DNA from: VFMC01 sp046331225
GTDB lineage: Bacteria > Actinomycetota > Acidimicrobiia > Acidimicrobiales > Ilumatobacteraceae
Direction of reading: 5' to 3'
Length of the DNA: 64,000 nucleotides
Assembly: GCA_046331225.1 (NCBI GenBank)
Contig: JAXLRF010000016.1
Location: forward strand, 1-64,000
Notes under the pieces: model-generated
Seen by the model: the letters and a program-made list of their open reading frames with translations, nothing else
The model's database searches: none
Told to the model about the DNA's origin: nothing
Program-made: the position numbers and the translations under genes
Shown: positions 24,457 to 34,300 of the stretch, one piece after another
Layout: each line of letters starts with the position of its first letter
Position numbering within the stretch: the first letter of the stretch is position 1

Positions 24457-25230
24457 TCAGAGGTGGTAGGTCTCGGTGTGGCCGTCGATCGCGATCGCCT
24501 GGCCCGAGATCATCCGAGCCGCGGGCGACGCCAGGAACACGCACAGCCCGGCGATCTCGCCCGGTTCGACGAACCGGCTGATCGACTGGCCCGACAGGTA
24601 CTCGGCGCGCACGACGTCGTCCGCGACCCCGCGCTGATCGGCCTCGGCGCTGATCACCCGTTCGATCCGCTCGCCGGCGACCGACCCGGGGCAGATGCAG
24701 TTGCACGTCACGTCGTACGGCCCGAGCTCGATCGCGAGCGACTTGGTGAGGCCGACCACCGCCCACTTGGCCGCGGCGTACGGGGTGCGCATGCCGTACC
24801 CCACCATGCCCGCCATCGACGACAGGTTGATCACCGAACCACGTCCCTGGGCCTTCAGGATCGGCGCCACGTGGCGGACGCACCGGTAGTGCGAGTCGAG
24901 GCACACGCTCATCGTGAGCGCCCATTCATCGGGCGTGACGTCCTCGACGAACGCGGTCGGGCCCTTCACGCCGGCGTTGTTGACCAGCACGTCGACGCCG
25001 CCGAGCCGCTCGATCGCTGCGGCCAGCCACGCGTCGATCGCGTCGCCGTCGGCCAGATCGACCTTCGACACACCGATCGACGGATGCGCGTCGCGCAGCG
25101 CGGCGATCGCACCGTCGTCGACGTCGCACACCTCGACGAGCGCGCCCGTCGCGGCGAACGCCTCGGCGATCGACCGGCCGATGCCGGCGGCCGCCGCCGT
25201 GACCAGTACCCGTTGCGCTTGTTGCTCCAT
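24457..25230 (-). CDS. SDR-family oxidoreductase
   Basis: 257 aa classical short-chain dehydrogenase/reductase. The cofactor loop is TAAAAGIGRSIA near residue 11, with Ala in place of the first Gly of TGxxxGIG. NNAG is near 87, the catalytic Ser in LSSMAG near 138, and YAAAK near 152. An Asp at the end of beta-2 (VCDVDD) favours NAD(H). ATG 25230 is supported by TAGGTT 8 nt upstream. The substrate cannot be inferred; context gives no pathway. Confidence 0.9.
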   Translation of the reverse strand: MEQQAQRVLVTAAAAGIGRSIAEAFAATGALVEVCDVDDGAIAALRDAHPSIGVSKVDLADGDAIDAWLAAAIERLGGVDVLVNNAGVKGPTAFVEDVTPDEWALTMSVCLDSHYRCVRHVAPILKAQGRGSVINLSSMAGMVGYGMRTPYAAAKWAVVGLTKSLAIELGPYDVTCNCICPGSVAGERIERVISAEADQRGVADDVVRAEYLSGQSISRFVEPGEIAGLCVFLASPAARMISGQAIAIDGHTETYHL

Positions 25231-25305
25231 GAGCGGTGAACCTAGGCGCGGCCCGACCCCACCAGGAACACGTTGCTCGGCCCTGCGAACGGGGTAGAGC
25301 AGGCC

Positions 25306-25461
25306 ATGATCATCCTCGGCATCGTCCTGCTGATCCTCGGCGCCGTCTTCGGCGTCCCGATCCTGTGGACCCTCGGCATCATCCTCATCGTGGTCGGCGC
25401 GGTGCTCTACCTGCTCGGCTCGACCGGTCGTGCGGTGGGTGGCCGGCGGCACTACTGGTAG
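25306..25461 (+). CDS. DUF6131-like small membrane protein
   Basis: 51 aa. Two hydrophobic helices (MIILGIVLLILGAVFGV and WTLGIILIVVGAVLYLLG) are followed by the conserved tail GRAVGGRRHYW. That tail and size are characteristic of the small actinobacterial DUF6131 proteins. The function of the family is unknown. A longer upstream start exists at 25273 but adds an uncharacteristic hydrophilic stretch, so ATG 25306 is preferred. The gene is divergent from the SDR. Confidence 0.8.
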   Translation: MIILGIVLLILGAVFGVPILWTLGIILIVVGAVLYLLGSTGRAVGGRRHYW

Positions 25462-25501
25462 CGCCGACCGGGCGCAGCGGGGCCGCGGCGCAGGTGCATG
25501 C

Positions 25502-25837
25502 TCAGGCGAGCAGGCGCAGCGCGGTGAACACGCCCATGCCCACGGCGATCATCGCCAGCATGTTGCGGGTCTTCGCGCCCACGACCGTGGCGGCGATCAC
25601 GGCCCACATCTGGTGGTTGCCCCAGCCGATCGTCACCTCGCCGTGCTTCGACAGCACGCCGGGCGCGACGATCGCCGCCAGGGCGCAGGCGGGTGCGTAC
25701 TTGAGCGCCCGCTCCACCCGTCCGGGCAGCTGCACCGACGCCGGCAGCATGAAGAAGCTGCCGCGCGTGAGCACGGTCACGACGGTGAGCCCGGCGATGG
25801 CCGCCACCATGTAGAGCCAGTCGTGCATGGGGCCCAT
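25502..25837 (-). CDS. azlD: AzlD-type branched-chain amino acid exporter small subunit
   Basis: 111 aa with four hydrophobic segments; LTRGSFFMLP near residue 24 is the AzlD hallmark. With AzlC it forms a two-component exporter of branched-chain amino acids or related compounds. The start ATG overlaps the last base of the azlC stop region. A GTG immediately before it, overlapping as GTGA, is an equally possible start one codon earlier. Confidence 0.9.
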   Translation of the reverse strand: MGPMHDWLYMVAAIAGLTVVTVLTRGSFFMLPASVQLPGRVERALKYAPACALAAIVAPGVLSKHGEVTIGWGNHQMWAVIAATVVGAKTRNMLAMIAVGMGVFTALRLLA

Positions 25838-26652
25838 CACGACACCTCCTCGATCGCCTCGGCCGCCTCGGCCATCTCGACCGCCGGGGCCGGACGACGC
25901 CAGGGCCACGCGAACCGTTCGGCCAGCTGCCACCGCTCCCCCGCACGTTCGGCCGCCATCGAGACCACCACGCCACCCGCAACGGCGACCAGCAGACCCG
26001 ACCGCATCGGCCACCCGACGGTCAGCAACGACAGCACCACCGACACGGCCACGCCCGCCATCGCCGGCGCCTTGGCCGCCAGTGGCACGAGCACCGCGAG
26101 CAACGCGAGGTAGGCGGCCAACTCGAGCCCCCACTCGGCGGGGGCGAGGTTGCCGACGAGCAAGCCGACGATCGAGCTGATCTCCCACACCAGCCAGTTG
26201 GCCACGGCCACGCCGTAGAAGTAGCCCCACTGGTCGGGGTTGCCACGCTCGTCGACGTCGGCGTAGCGCAGCGAGAACAGGGCGAACCCGAGGTCGCCGT
26301 TCACGTAGCCGGCGAGCGTGCGCTGCCGCAACGGCAGCTCGGTGAACGCCGCCCGGCTCGACGCGGCGAAGATCACGAACCGCAGGTTCACCACCAGGGC
26401 CGTCGCCCACACGATCGGCAGCGGCGTGCCGAGCGCCAGCAGCGGCAGCGCCGACAGCTGGGCAGAACCGGCGTAGACGGTGACGGTCATCAGCACACCG
26501 AGCCACACGGGCATCCCGCTGTTCACCATCGCGACGCCGGTGACGATGCCCCACACGGCGATCGCCAGCGACAACGGCGTCATCACCCGGATGCCGTCGC
26601 GGAACGACCGACGGTCGATCGGGGCCACCCACGACCACAACCACCCCCTCAC
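25837..26652 (-). CDS. azlC: AzlC-family branched-chain amino acid permease
   Basis: About 271 aa with seven or eight hydrophobic helices. The signature region is TVYAGSAQLSALPLL, then VVNLRFVIFAASSRAAF, typical of AzlC. It is the large membrane subunit paired with AzlD, whose start overlaps the stop. The N-terminus is uncertain: GTG 26652 gives a short amphipathic lead (RGWLWSWVAPIDRRSFRDGI) before the first helix, while GTG 26691 would add 13 residues. The much longer frame upstream belongs to antisense of the next gene. Confidence 0.88.
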   Translation of the reverse strand: MRGWLWSWVAPIDRRSFRDGIRVMTPLSLAIAVWGIVTGVAMVNSGMPVWLGVLMTVTVYAGSAQLSALPLLALGTPLPIVWATALVVNLRFVIFAASSRAAFTELPLRQRTLAGYVNGDLGFALFSLRYADVDERGNPDQWGYFYGVAVANWLVWEISSIVGLLVGNLAPAEWGLELAAYLALLAVLVPLAAKAPAMAGVAVSVVLSLLTVGWPMRSGLLVAVAGGVVVSMAAERAGERWQLAERFAWPWRRPAPAVEMAEAAEAIEEVS

Positions 26653-26820
26653 CCCGTGCGTGGCGCGCGGGGAGGCGTGGGTCAGCTGCACTCGTCCCAG
26701 GATGCCGACCGCCCGCCGCGACGCCAACGCGGACGAACGCGTGTGACACGTCCGGGACGTCGCGGTCCGGGTGTCACCACCACCCTGCTGCGCCGTCATG
26801 GTCCCCGACAAGGAGCCGAC

Positions 26821-28410
26821 ATGACCGCATCGTTCCCCCCGCCCGAGTTCCCGCCGCCCTCGCCACGGCCCGCCGACCCGACCGCCGACGATCACGCCGG
26901 CCGGCCCGACCAGGCCGACCGGTCCGACCGGCGCTGGGTCGCCGTCGCCGTCGCGCTGCTGGTCCTGGTCGCAGCGGTCGTCGCGTTCGCCGTCACCCGG
27001 GGTGACGAGCCGAACGACACCGCATCGGGCGGCACCACGCTCGAGTGGGACGAGGCATGGCGAACCGACGTCGATGCACTCGAGGCCGACCCGACCGCGG
27101 CGTCCGACCTGTTGTGGGCCGACGACGACGTGGCGCTGGTGCAGCTGACCGCCACCGAGGACGACGACGAGACGTGGGCCGTCTTCGCCCTCGACCCCGA
27201 CAGCGGCGAGGAACGCTGGTCGGAACAGGTGTCGGCCCGCTTCCGGCCGCCGGCCGCGTTCCGCACCGGGGATGTCCTGGTGGTCGTCGACGAGCAGGAG
27301 GACGAGATCGGACTCACGCGCGCTCGGGCCTTCGACATCCGCACGGGCGACCGGTTGTGGCGGGAGACCGACGCCGGCGACCTCGTCGTCCCGCTCGGCG
27401 ACCGGATCGTGATGAGCCGGGTGCACCATCCCTCCGAGGACGTCATCGCCGACCTCCTCGTGGTCGACGCGACCACGGGAGACACCGTGTTCGAACGCGC
27501 CCCATCTCGCGGTGTCGTGGCAGTGCTGGCCGTGCGCGCCGACGGCCTCGTCGTGATCGAGAACGACGACGGTGACTGGTCCGTGGTCGGGCTGTCGCTC
27601 GACGGTGACGAGCGATGGGCGCGTCCGATCGAGTTCGGCTTCCGGATCCGTCCCGACGTGGCGCCGACGATCGAGGGCGGCACGGTCGTCATCGCCGACG
27701 GCGACCAGCTCGTCGGGTTGGGTGTCGACGACGGCGACGAGCGCTGGTCGGTCGGCTACGACGGCGATGCACCGACCGTGGTGCCGTCCGCCGTCGACGA
27801 GGTCGCGGTGGTGTGCACCGAACGCGAGACCGGGTTCGACGTGGTCGTTCGCGATCTCGGCACGGGGGACGAACGGTGGGCGCAGGGGTTCGACGGTGAC
27901 GAACTCGGCTTCGCAGGGGTGTCGCACACGCAGCTGGTCGTGGTCGACGGCAACCCGTCGATGGGTTGTTCGGCCACCGGCGTGTTCGCGATGGCGTCCT
28001 CCGTCGACGCGGTCGACCTTCGCACGGGCGAGGAGGCGTGGGCCGTCGAGGCCGACGACGACAAGCTCGTGATGCTCTCGTGGCAGACGCTGCAGCAGCA
28101 ACTCGCCGACCCGTCGCCCGGCTTGTCGTCGGTGGTGATCACGCGCGGACCGGAGGGTGGCACCTCGGTGCTCGACCCGATCACCGGCGACGAGGTCGTG
28201 AGCGTGCCTCCGCCGGACGATCCCGGCTTCATCTCGATGAGGGTGGTCGACGGCGCCGTGGTGGCGTTCCGAACCACGGCCGACGGCTCGGTGGTCTTCG
28301 ATCCGCGTGACAGCAGCCGCAAGGTGGAGGGCGAACGGTTGCGGGTGCTCGGCGCGGGCGGCGACACCCTGTACCTGCTCGACGAGGACGGGATCATCGC
28401 CGTCCGCTGA
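26821..28410 (+). CDS. Membrane-anchored PQQ-like beta-propeller protein
   Basis: 529 aa. A Pro-rich cytoplasmic N-terminus (PPPEFPPPSPRPADP) is followed by one transmembrane helix at about residues 39-59 and a long acidic extracytoplasmic domain. Repeats ending in D-x-G-E-E-R-W or G-D-E-R-W occur at intervals of roughly 40-60 aa (DPDSGEERW, IRTGDRLW, LDGDERW, VDDGDERW, LGTGDERW, LRTGEEAW). These are blades of a PQQ-type propeller, but no quinone-binding or catalytic residues are evident. AAGGAG at 26810-26815 fixes the start. Probably a surface binding or scaffold protein; function unknown. Confidence 0.85.
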   Translation: MTASFPPPEFPPPSPRPADPTADDHAGRPDQADRSDRRWVAVAVALLVLVAAVVAFAVTRGDEPNDTASGGTTLEWDEAWRTDVDALEADPTAASDLLWADDDVALVQLTATEDDDETWAVFALDPDSGEERWSEQVSARFRPPAAFRTGDVLVVVDEQEDEIGLTRARAFDIRTGDRLWRETDAGDLVVPLGDRIVMSRVHHPSEDVIADLLVVDATTGDTVFERAPSRGVVAVLAVRADGLVVIENDDGDWSVVGLSLDGDERWARPIEFGFRIRPDVAPTIEGGTVVIADGDQLVGLGVDDGDERWSVGYDGDAPTVVPSAVDEVAVVCTERETGFDVVVRDLGTGDERWAQGFDGDELGFAGVSHTQLVVVDGNPSMGCSATGVFAMASSVDAVDLRTGEEAWAVEADDDKLVMLSWQTLQQQLADPSPGLSSVVITRGPEGGTSVLDPITGDEVVSVPPPDDPGFISMRVVDGAVVAFRTTADGSVVFDPRDSSRKVEGERLRVLGAGGDTLYLLDEDGIIAVR

Positions 28411-28420
28411 GGGCGCGCGG

Positions 28421-30226
28421 TCAGGCCCGACCGCCCAGCTCGAGGCCGGCGAGGCGACCCTCGTCGCGCCACTGTTCGAGCAGGCGGTTGAAGGCGTTGA
28501 TGCCGGGCGTGTACGCACCGAAGAACCCGCTGCCGCCCAGCGGCGAACCCTCGTTGTTGTAGTACCCCGGCGTGCACGCCTCGAGGAACGCACGGCCGCC
28601 CACGTAGAAGCTGTTGATCAGCGCCACCCAGTCGTCCTGTGCCTGCTCGCTCGGCTCGACCGTCTGCACGCCGCGCTGCAGTGCCTCGTCGATCACGTAG
28701 GCGATGTGCCGCGCTTGATCGTCGAACATCGAGGTCATGTTCAGGCTGAACGCGTTCTGCGACACCCCGATCCAGAACCAGTTGGGGAACCCGCGAGTGG
28801 TGAACCCGTGCAACGTGCGCAGACCCTCGGCCCAGTGGTCGAACAACGAGACGCCGTTGCGCCCGTTGATCTCCATGCCGAGCCGACGGCGCATCCCCGA
28901 CGACATCTCGAAGCCGGTGGCGTACACGATGCAGTCGACCTCGTACTCCACACCGCCGGCCACGACGCCTCGTTCGGTGATCCGCTCGACGCCCTGTGCC
29001 CCGCTCACGTCGACGAGCGTGACGTCGGGCCGGTTGAACGCCTCGAGGAACTCGTCGTTGAACGTCGGCCGCTTGCACATCACGCGGTAGTACGGCTTCA
29101 GTGCCTCGCGCGTGGCCGGATCGCGCACCACCTCGTCGACACGCCGGCGGATCTGCTCCATCAACGCCATGTCGGACAGCTCGACCACTCGGTCGCGTTC
29201 CTCCTTGGTGCGCGGCCGGTCGGCACCCTTCGGTGCGCTGATCGCGCGGAACACCTCGGTCCACGAGTCGTCGATCAGGTCGTCCTCGACCACCTCACCC
29301 GACGCCTGCGCCGCGAAGTTCTCGCGGCGTTCGCGCTGCCAGCCGGGTTGCTGCGAGGCGAACCACTCCGGGTCGGTCGGCCGGTTGCGCCGCAGCCACA
29401 CCGTCGACGGCGTGCGCTGGAACAGGTACACGTGCTGCGCGTCGCGGGCCACGCGGGGCACGCACTGGACGGCGGACGCCCCGCTGCCGATCACCGCCAC
29501 CTTCTTGTCGGCCAGCTTCGTCATGCCACCCGTGGTGTCGCCGCCGGTGTACGCGTAATCCCACCGGCTCGAGTGGAACGAGTGCCCCGTGAAGTCGGCG
29601 ATGCCCGGGATGCCGGGCAGCTTCGGACGGCTCATCGGACCGAGCGCCATCACGACGAACCGGGCCTTGATGTCGTCGCCGCGCGACGTGCGGATGTGCC
29701 AGCGGGCCAGCTGGTCGTCCCAGTCGACCGAGCGCACCCGCGTCTGGAACAGCGCCTTGGTGTACAGGTCGTAGTGACGGCCGATGCGCTGCGAGTGCTC
29801 GAAGATCTCGTCGGCGTACGAGTACCGCTCGCGAGGCATGTAGCCGAGCTCCTCGAGCAACGGCAGGTAGCAGTACGCCTCGGTATCGCACTGCGCGCCC
29901 GGGTAGCGGTTCCAGTACCAGGTTCCGCCGAAGTCGCCGCCCGCCTCGATCACGCGGAACGAGGTCACACCCCGCTCGCTCAACCGGGCCGCCGCGAGCA
30001 GCCCGCTGAACCCGCCGCCGATCACCGCGATGTCGAGCTCTTCGTCGATCGGGTCGCGCTCGAAGGGCGTGGCGTACGGATCGTCCTCGGCGAAGTGGGC
30101 GTACTCCCCCGCCGTCTCGAGGTACTGCTGGGCGCCGTCGGTGCGCACCCGCTTGTCGCGCTCGTGCCGGTACTTCGCGCGCAGCTCGTCCGGGTCGAAC
30201 CCGAGCTGCTCCGTGTCGATCCCCAT
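28421..30226 (-). CDS. Flavin-containing monooxygenase, Baeyer-Villiger type
   Basis: 601 aa. An N-terminal extension of about 60 aa precedes the FAD-binding GGGFSG near residue 71. The type I Baeyer-Villiger fingerprint FTGHSFHSSRW lies near 208 and the NADPH-binding GSGASA near 240. YATGF near 430 is also present. Such enzymes insert oxygen next to a ketone using NADPH and O2. The extended N-terminus resembles the cyclopentadecanone/phenylacetone-type group. It stands alone between a convergent gene and relA, so the substrate cannot be inferred. Confidence 0.92.
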   Translation of the reverse strand: MGIDTEQLGFDPDELRAKYRHERDKRVRTDGAQQYLETAGEYAHFAEDDPYATPFERDPIDEELDIAVIGGGFSGLLAAARLSERGVTSFRVIEAGGDFGGTWYWNRYPGAQCDTEAYCYLPLLEELGYMPRERYSYADEIFEHSQRIGRHYDLYTKALFQTRVRSVDWDDQLARWHIRTSRGDDIKARFVVMALGPMSRPKLPGIPGIADFTGHSFHSSRWDYAYTGGDTTGGMTKLADKKVAVIGSGASAVQCVPRVARDAQHVYLFQRTPSTVWLRRNRPTDPEWFASQQPGWQRERRENFAAQASGEVVEDDLIDDSWTEVFRAISAPKGADRPRTKEERDRVVELSDMALMEQIRRRVDEVVRDPATREALKPYYRVMCKRPTFNDEFLEAFNRPDVTLVDVSGAQGVERITERGVVAGGVEYEVDCIVYATGFEMSSGMRRRLGMEINGRNGVSLFDHWAEGLRTLHGFTTRGFPNWFWIGVSQNAFSLNMTSMFDDQARHIAYVIDEALQRGVQTVEPSEQAQDDWVALINSFYVGGRAFLEACTPGYYNNEGSPLGGSGFFGAYTPGINAFNRLLEQWRDEGRLAGLELGGRA

Positions 30227-30304
30227 GCGCGGACGCTACCCCCGGCCTCGCGCGCACCTCGGGTCGGCGGCAACCCCCGACCGGCGGGCCGCCGAGCCGG
30301 CGGT

Positions 30305-32518
30305 TCAGTCGACCTTGCCGGGCACCAGTCGGTAGGCGTCGTAGACGGCGTCGATGGTCTTGATCGTGCGCAGCACGCTCTCGAGGTGCGACGGGTCGGC
30401 CATCTCGAACTCGAAGCGCATCTTGGCAACGCGATCGCTGCCCGTGTGCGTGCTGCACGCCACGATGTTGACGTGCTGCTCGCTGAGCGAGTTGGCCACG
30501 TCGCGGAGCAACTTCGAACGGTCGAAGGCGATCACCTCGACACCCGCACGGAACAACGTGCCGGTCTGGTCGCCGTCCCACTCGACCTCGATCAGACGCG
30601 CCGCCTGCTCGCTCATCAGGCTCTCGGCGTTGGCGCAGTCGGCACGGTGCACCGACACGCCACGACCGCGCGTGACGAAGCCGATGATCTCGTCACCAGG
30701 CACCGGCGTGCAGCACTTCGACAGGCGGATGAGCACGTCGTCGAGCCCCTCGACGTGCACGCCCGGGCTCTTGCGCGGCCGGCGGCTCTGGCGCATGTGC
30801 AGCACGCTCGACGACACCTGGTCCTCGTCGCTCGTGTTGTACGCACGGGCCACCTTCTGCGCGAACCCGTGCGCCGACACGTGCCCCTCGCCGATCGCGG
30901 CGAGCAGACCGTCGAGATCGCCGTAGCCGGCGGCCTCGACCTCGAGCACGATCGCATCGCTCTTCCACGCCCGCTGCAACGGCAGGCCCTCGCGACGGAA
31001 CTCCTTGGTGAGCTCGTCGCGGCCCGCCTCGATCATGTCGACGCGGCGCTCGCGCGAGAACCACTGACGGATCTTGTTGCGCGCCCGCGGCGACACGGCG
31101 AACTGCAGCCAGTCACGCGACGGCGCCGCCGACTCGAGCTTGCTGGTGAAGATCTCGCAGGTGTCGCCGCTGCGCAGCTTGTGGTCGAGCGCCACCAGAC
31201 GGCCGTTGATCTTCGCGCCGATGCACGCGTGACCCACCTCGGTGTGCACCGCGTAGGCGAAGTCGACACACGTCGACCCGACGGGCAGCGTGATCACACG
31301 GCCCTTCGGCGTGAACACGAAGACCTCGTCCTGCTCGAGGTCGGTCTTCAGGTTCTCCATGAAGGCCGCCGGATCGCTGACGTCGGCCTGCCAGTCGATG
31401 ATCCGGTTGAGCCAGTCGATGTCGTTGGTGGCCGTGTCGTCCTTGTACGCCCAGTGCGATGCCACGCCCCATTCGGCACGCTGGTGCATCTCGCGCGTGC
31501 GAATCTGCACCTCGATCACCTTGCCGCCCGGCCCGATCACCGTGGTGTGCAGGCTCTGGTACAGGTTGAACTTCGGCATCGCGATGTAGTCCTTGAACCG
31601 CCCCACCACCGGCTTGTACCGGCCGTGGATCGATCCGAGGGCCGCATAACAGTCCTTCACCGAGTCGACGATCACGCGCACCGCGACGAGGTCGAAGATC
31701 TCGTCGAACTCCTTGCCCTTCTGGACCATCTTCTCGTAGATGCTCCAGAGGTGCTTGCCTCGGCCCGTCACCTCGGCGTCGATACCGACCTCGCTCAGCC
31801 GGCCGCGCACCTCGGCGATCGCCTTGGCCAGGTACACCTCGCGCTCGGGCGTGCGGGTGGCCACCAGGTGATCGAGCTCGGCGTAGCGCTTCGGGTACAG
31901 CGAGGCGAACGCCAGGTCCTCGAGCTGCTGGCGCAGCTCCTGGATGCCGAGCCGGTGTGCGAGCGGTGCGTAGATGTCGAGCGTCTCCTGCGCGATGCGG
32001 CGCTGCTTCTCGCTCGGCATCGCTGCGATCGTGCGCATGTTGTGCAGCCGGTCGGCGAGCTTGATGATGAGCACCCGCAGGTCCTTGGCCATCGCCACGA
32101 GCATCTTGCGCATCGTGGCGGCCTGCTGGGCCTCCTTCGAGTCGAACTGCAGCCGCTCGAGCTTGGTGACACCGTCGACGATCGACGCGACCTCGGCACC
32201 GAACCCGGCCTCGACGTCGGCCAGGCTGATCTCGGTGTCCTCGACCGCGTCGTGCAGCAACGCAGCCGCGAGGCTGATCTCGTCGAGACCGATGTCGGCC
32301 ACGATCCGCGCCACCGCCAACGGGTGGTTGATGTAGCTCTCGCCACTCGAACGGTGCTGGTGGCGGTGCGCCTCGCAGGCCGTCTCGTACGCCTTGTTGA
32401 TGAGCGTGACCGACGCCTTGGGGCGGCGCTTGCGGTACGCGGTGAGCAACGGCGTGAGCTCTTCCGCGGTGGCGTGCTGGTGCCGCCGCCAGGGAAGGAC
32501 CCGATCGACCGTCGCCAT
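30305..32518 (-). CDS. relA: RelA/SpoT-type (p)ppGpp synthetase/hydrolase
   Basis: 737 aa, full-length bifunctional Rel. The HD hydrolase domain includes HDAVEDT at residues 89-95. The synthetase domain has EFDEIFDLVAVRVI near 270 and KDYIAMPKFNLYQSLHTTV near 305. TGS domain about 405-470 (FVFTPKGRVITLPVGSTCVD), then the helical and zinc-finger-like region (CCTPVPGDEIIGF), and a C-terminal ACT domain from about 660. The intact HD motif implies that it can both make and degrade the alarmone. It follows apt by 3 nt, the standard actinobacterial arrangement. Confidence 0.97.
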   Translation of the reverse strand: MATVDRVLPWRRHQHATAEELTPLLTAYRKRRPKASVTLINKAYETACEAHRHQHRSSGESYINHPLAVARIVADIGLDEISLAAALLHDAVEDTEISLADVEAGFGAEVASIVDGVTKLERLQFDSKEAQQAATMRKMLVAMAKDLRVLIIKLADRLHNMRTIAAMPSEKQRRIAQETLDIYAPLAHRLGIQELRQQLEDLAFASLYPKRYAELDHLVATRTPEREVYLAKAIAEVRGRLSEVGIDAEVTGRGKHLWSIYEKMVQKGKEFDEIFDLVAVRVIVDSVKDCYAALGSIHGRYKPVVGRFKDYIAMPKFNLYQSLHTTVIGPGGKVIEVQIRTREMHQRAEWGVASHWAYKDDTATNDIDWLNRIIDWQADVSDPAAFMENLKTDLEQDEVFVFTPKGRVITLPVGSTCVDFAYAVHTEVGHACIGAKINGRLVALDHKLRSGDTCEIFTSKLESAAPSRDWLQFAVSPRARNKIRQWFSRERRVDMIEAGRDELTKEFRREGLPLQRAWKSDAIVLEVEAAGYGDLDGLLAAIGEGHVSAHGFAQKVARAYNTSDEDQVSSSVLHMRQSRRPRKSPGVHVEGLDDVLIRLSKCCTPVPGDEIIGFVTRGRGVSVHRADCANAESLMSEQAARLIEVEWDGDQTGTLFRAGVEVIAFDRSKLLRDVANSLSEQHVNIVACSTHTGSDRVAKMRFEFEMADPSHLESVLRTIKTIDAVYDAYRLVPGKVD

Positions 32519-32521
32519 CGA

Positions 32522-33049
32522 TCAGTACCTCGTCAGGCTCTCGACTCGGTGCTCGCCCAGCCGGCTGCGGCCGTCGAGGTCGCCGATCTCGATCAGGAAC
32601 CCGAGCCCGACGATCGCGCCGCCGAGCTCTTCGACCAGGCGACACGTCGCCGCCGCGGTGCCGCCGGTGGCCAACACGTCGTCGATCACCAGCACCCGCT
32701 CGCCCGGCCGGATCGCGTCGCGGTGCATCTCGAGCTTGTCCTTGCCGTACTCGAGTGCGTACTCCTCGCGCACCACGGCCCAGGGCAACTTGCCCGCCTT
32801 GCGGACGGGCACGAACCCGGCACCGAGCGCCACCGCGATCGGCGCAGCCACGATGAACCCACGGGCCTCCATGCCGAGCACCCGGTCGACCTGCACACCG
32901 TCGAAGCGCTCGGCCAGCTCGCGCACCGCCCGCGAGAACGCGGGCCCGTCACCGAGCAGCGGGGTGATGTCGCGGAAGGTGACCCCGGGCGTGGGGTAGT
33001 CGGCGATGTCGCGGATGAGTGACGTGAACCAGGTGGTGTCGGCCGACAT
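32522..33049 (-). CDS. apt: Adenine phosphoribosyltransferase
   Basis: 175 aa. The PRPP-binding motif VLVIDDVLATGGT is near residue 120, and PTPGVTFRDITPLL near 19 is the Apt signature. It salvages adenine to AMP. It sits between secF and relA as in many actinobacteria and appears to be in the same transcription unit. TACCCT lies 5 nt before ATG 33049, so an extra internal promoter is possible but the spacing is short. Confidence 0.96.
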   Translation of the reverse strand: MSADTTWFTSLIRDIADYPTPGVTFRDITPLLGDGPAFSRAVRELAERFDGVQVDRVLGMEARGFIVAAPIAVALGAGFVPVRKAGKLPWAVVREEYALEYGKDKLEMHRDAIRPGERVLVIDDVLATGGTAAATCRLVEELGGAIVGLGFLIEIGDLDGRSRLGEHRVESLTRY

Positions 33050-33079
33050 GGGGCCAGGGTACCGTCCGCGCCCGCTCGC

Positions 33080-34300
33080 TCAGCGACGCTTCTTCTTGCG
33101 CGGGCGGGGCGGGTGCGTGAGCACGGCCTCGGGCGTGGTGGCCTCGCGGATCAGCACCTCGCCCTCCTTCACCGTGCCGTCGGAGGCACCGGACGCCTGA
33201 CGGCGGCGGGCCATCTCGCGGCGGTGACCCTCGGGCGAGCCGCCCAGCACGAGCCGCTCGAGCTCGACGCCCGTGGCGTGCTGTGCCTTGAGGTTGCGGT
33301 ACCGGGGCTCGGTCTCCTTGAACATCGCGAGCAGCGGCGAGGCGATGTAGATCGACGAGTACGAACCGGTGATCAGGCCGACCAGCAGCGCCAGCGCGAA
33401 GTCGCGCAGCGACACCGCACCCATCACGCCAGAGCCGATCACCAGCAGCGACAGCACGGGCAGCACGGCCGCGAGGCTGGTGTTGATCGAGCGCATCAGC
33501 ACCTGGTTCATCGACACGTTGATCGTGTCGGCGTACGGCGCCCGCGCCCCCGAGAAGCGCTCGGTGTTCTCGTTCACCTTGTCGAACACGACGATGGTGT
33601 CGTACAGCGAGAAACCGAGAATCGTGAGGAACGCCACGACCGTGGCGGGCGTGACCTCGAAACCGACCACCGAGTACACACCCACGCTGATCAACACGTC
33701 GTGGATCATCGCGATGATCGCCGCGATCGCCATGCGCCACTCGAAGCGCCAGCTGATGAACAGCGCGACGAGCACCAGGAAGATGATCAGGGCCCGGATC
33801 GCCTTCTCGGTGATGCTCTTGCCCCACGACGAGCTGACCGACGTGGACGACACCTCGGACACGTCGACCTTGGCCGCATCGGCGAGCGACTGCTGCACCG
33901 CCTGCACGACCTCGTTGCTCTGGTCGCCCACCTGCACGCGCCAGCGCGAACCGCTGTCGGAGGTGAGCTGCTGGATCTTCGCGTCCGTCGCATCGACACC
34001 GTTGTCGTCGAGGATCGAGCGCACCTGGTCGTCGGTGATCTGTGCCGCCGGCACCTCCCACGCGACGCCGCCCTCGAAGTCGATGCCGAGGTTGAGGCCA
34101 CGGCTGAACAGCGAGACGATCGTGATCAGGATCAGCACGCCCGAGATGGTGAGACCCCACCACCGGCGGCCGTAGAAGTCGATCGCGGTCTCGCCGTGGT
34201 AGAGCCGGCCCCACAGATTGCGACGCACGTGCGTGACGTGCGAGGCGCCGGCCGCATCGGCGGCGTCGGCCGCACGCTCGGGGGTGGTGACGTCGCTCAT
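33080..34300 (-). CDS. secF: Protein translocase subunit SecF
   Basis: 406 aa. A cytoplasmic N-terminus is followed by TM1 (near 53-72) and then FSRGLNLGIDFEGGVAWEV, the SecF signature. After the extracytoplasmic domain come five helices with GFSLYDTIVVFDKVNEN near 250. The C-terminal cytoplasmic tail of about 70 aa is unusually long and ends in RPPRPRKKKRR-type basic residues. It works with SecD and YajC to pull proteins through SecYEG using the proton gradient. ATG 34300 overlaps the secD stop (ATGA). Confidence 0.96.
   Translation of the reverse strand: MSDVTTPERAADAADAAGASHVTHVRRNLWGRLYHGETAIDFYGRRWWGLTISGVLILITIVSLFSRGLNLGIDFEGGVAWEVPAAQITDDQVRSILDDNGVDATDAKIQQLTSDSGSRWRVQVGDQSNEVVQAVQQSLADAAKVDVSEVSSTSVSSSWGKSITEKAIRALIIFLVLVALFISWRFEWRMAIAAIIAMIHDVLISVGVYSVVGFEVTPATVVAFLTILGFSLYDTIVVFDKVNENTERFSGARAPYADTINVSMNQVLMRSINTSLAAVLPVLSLLVIGSGVMGAVSLRDFALALLVGLITGSYSSIYIASPLLAMFKETEPRYRNLKAQHATGVELERLVLGGSPEGHRREMARRRQASGASDGTVKEGEVLIREATTPEAVLTHPPRPRKKKRR

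Noticed and set aside
28307..33022. A 1571-codon open frame on the plus strand opposite the monooxygenase and relA
   Set aside because: It is antisense to two clear genes. Its translation is rich in Arg, His, Val and Asp without any domain, as expected from a GC-rich opposite frame.
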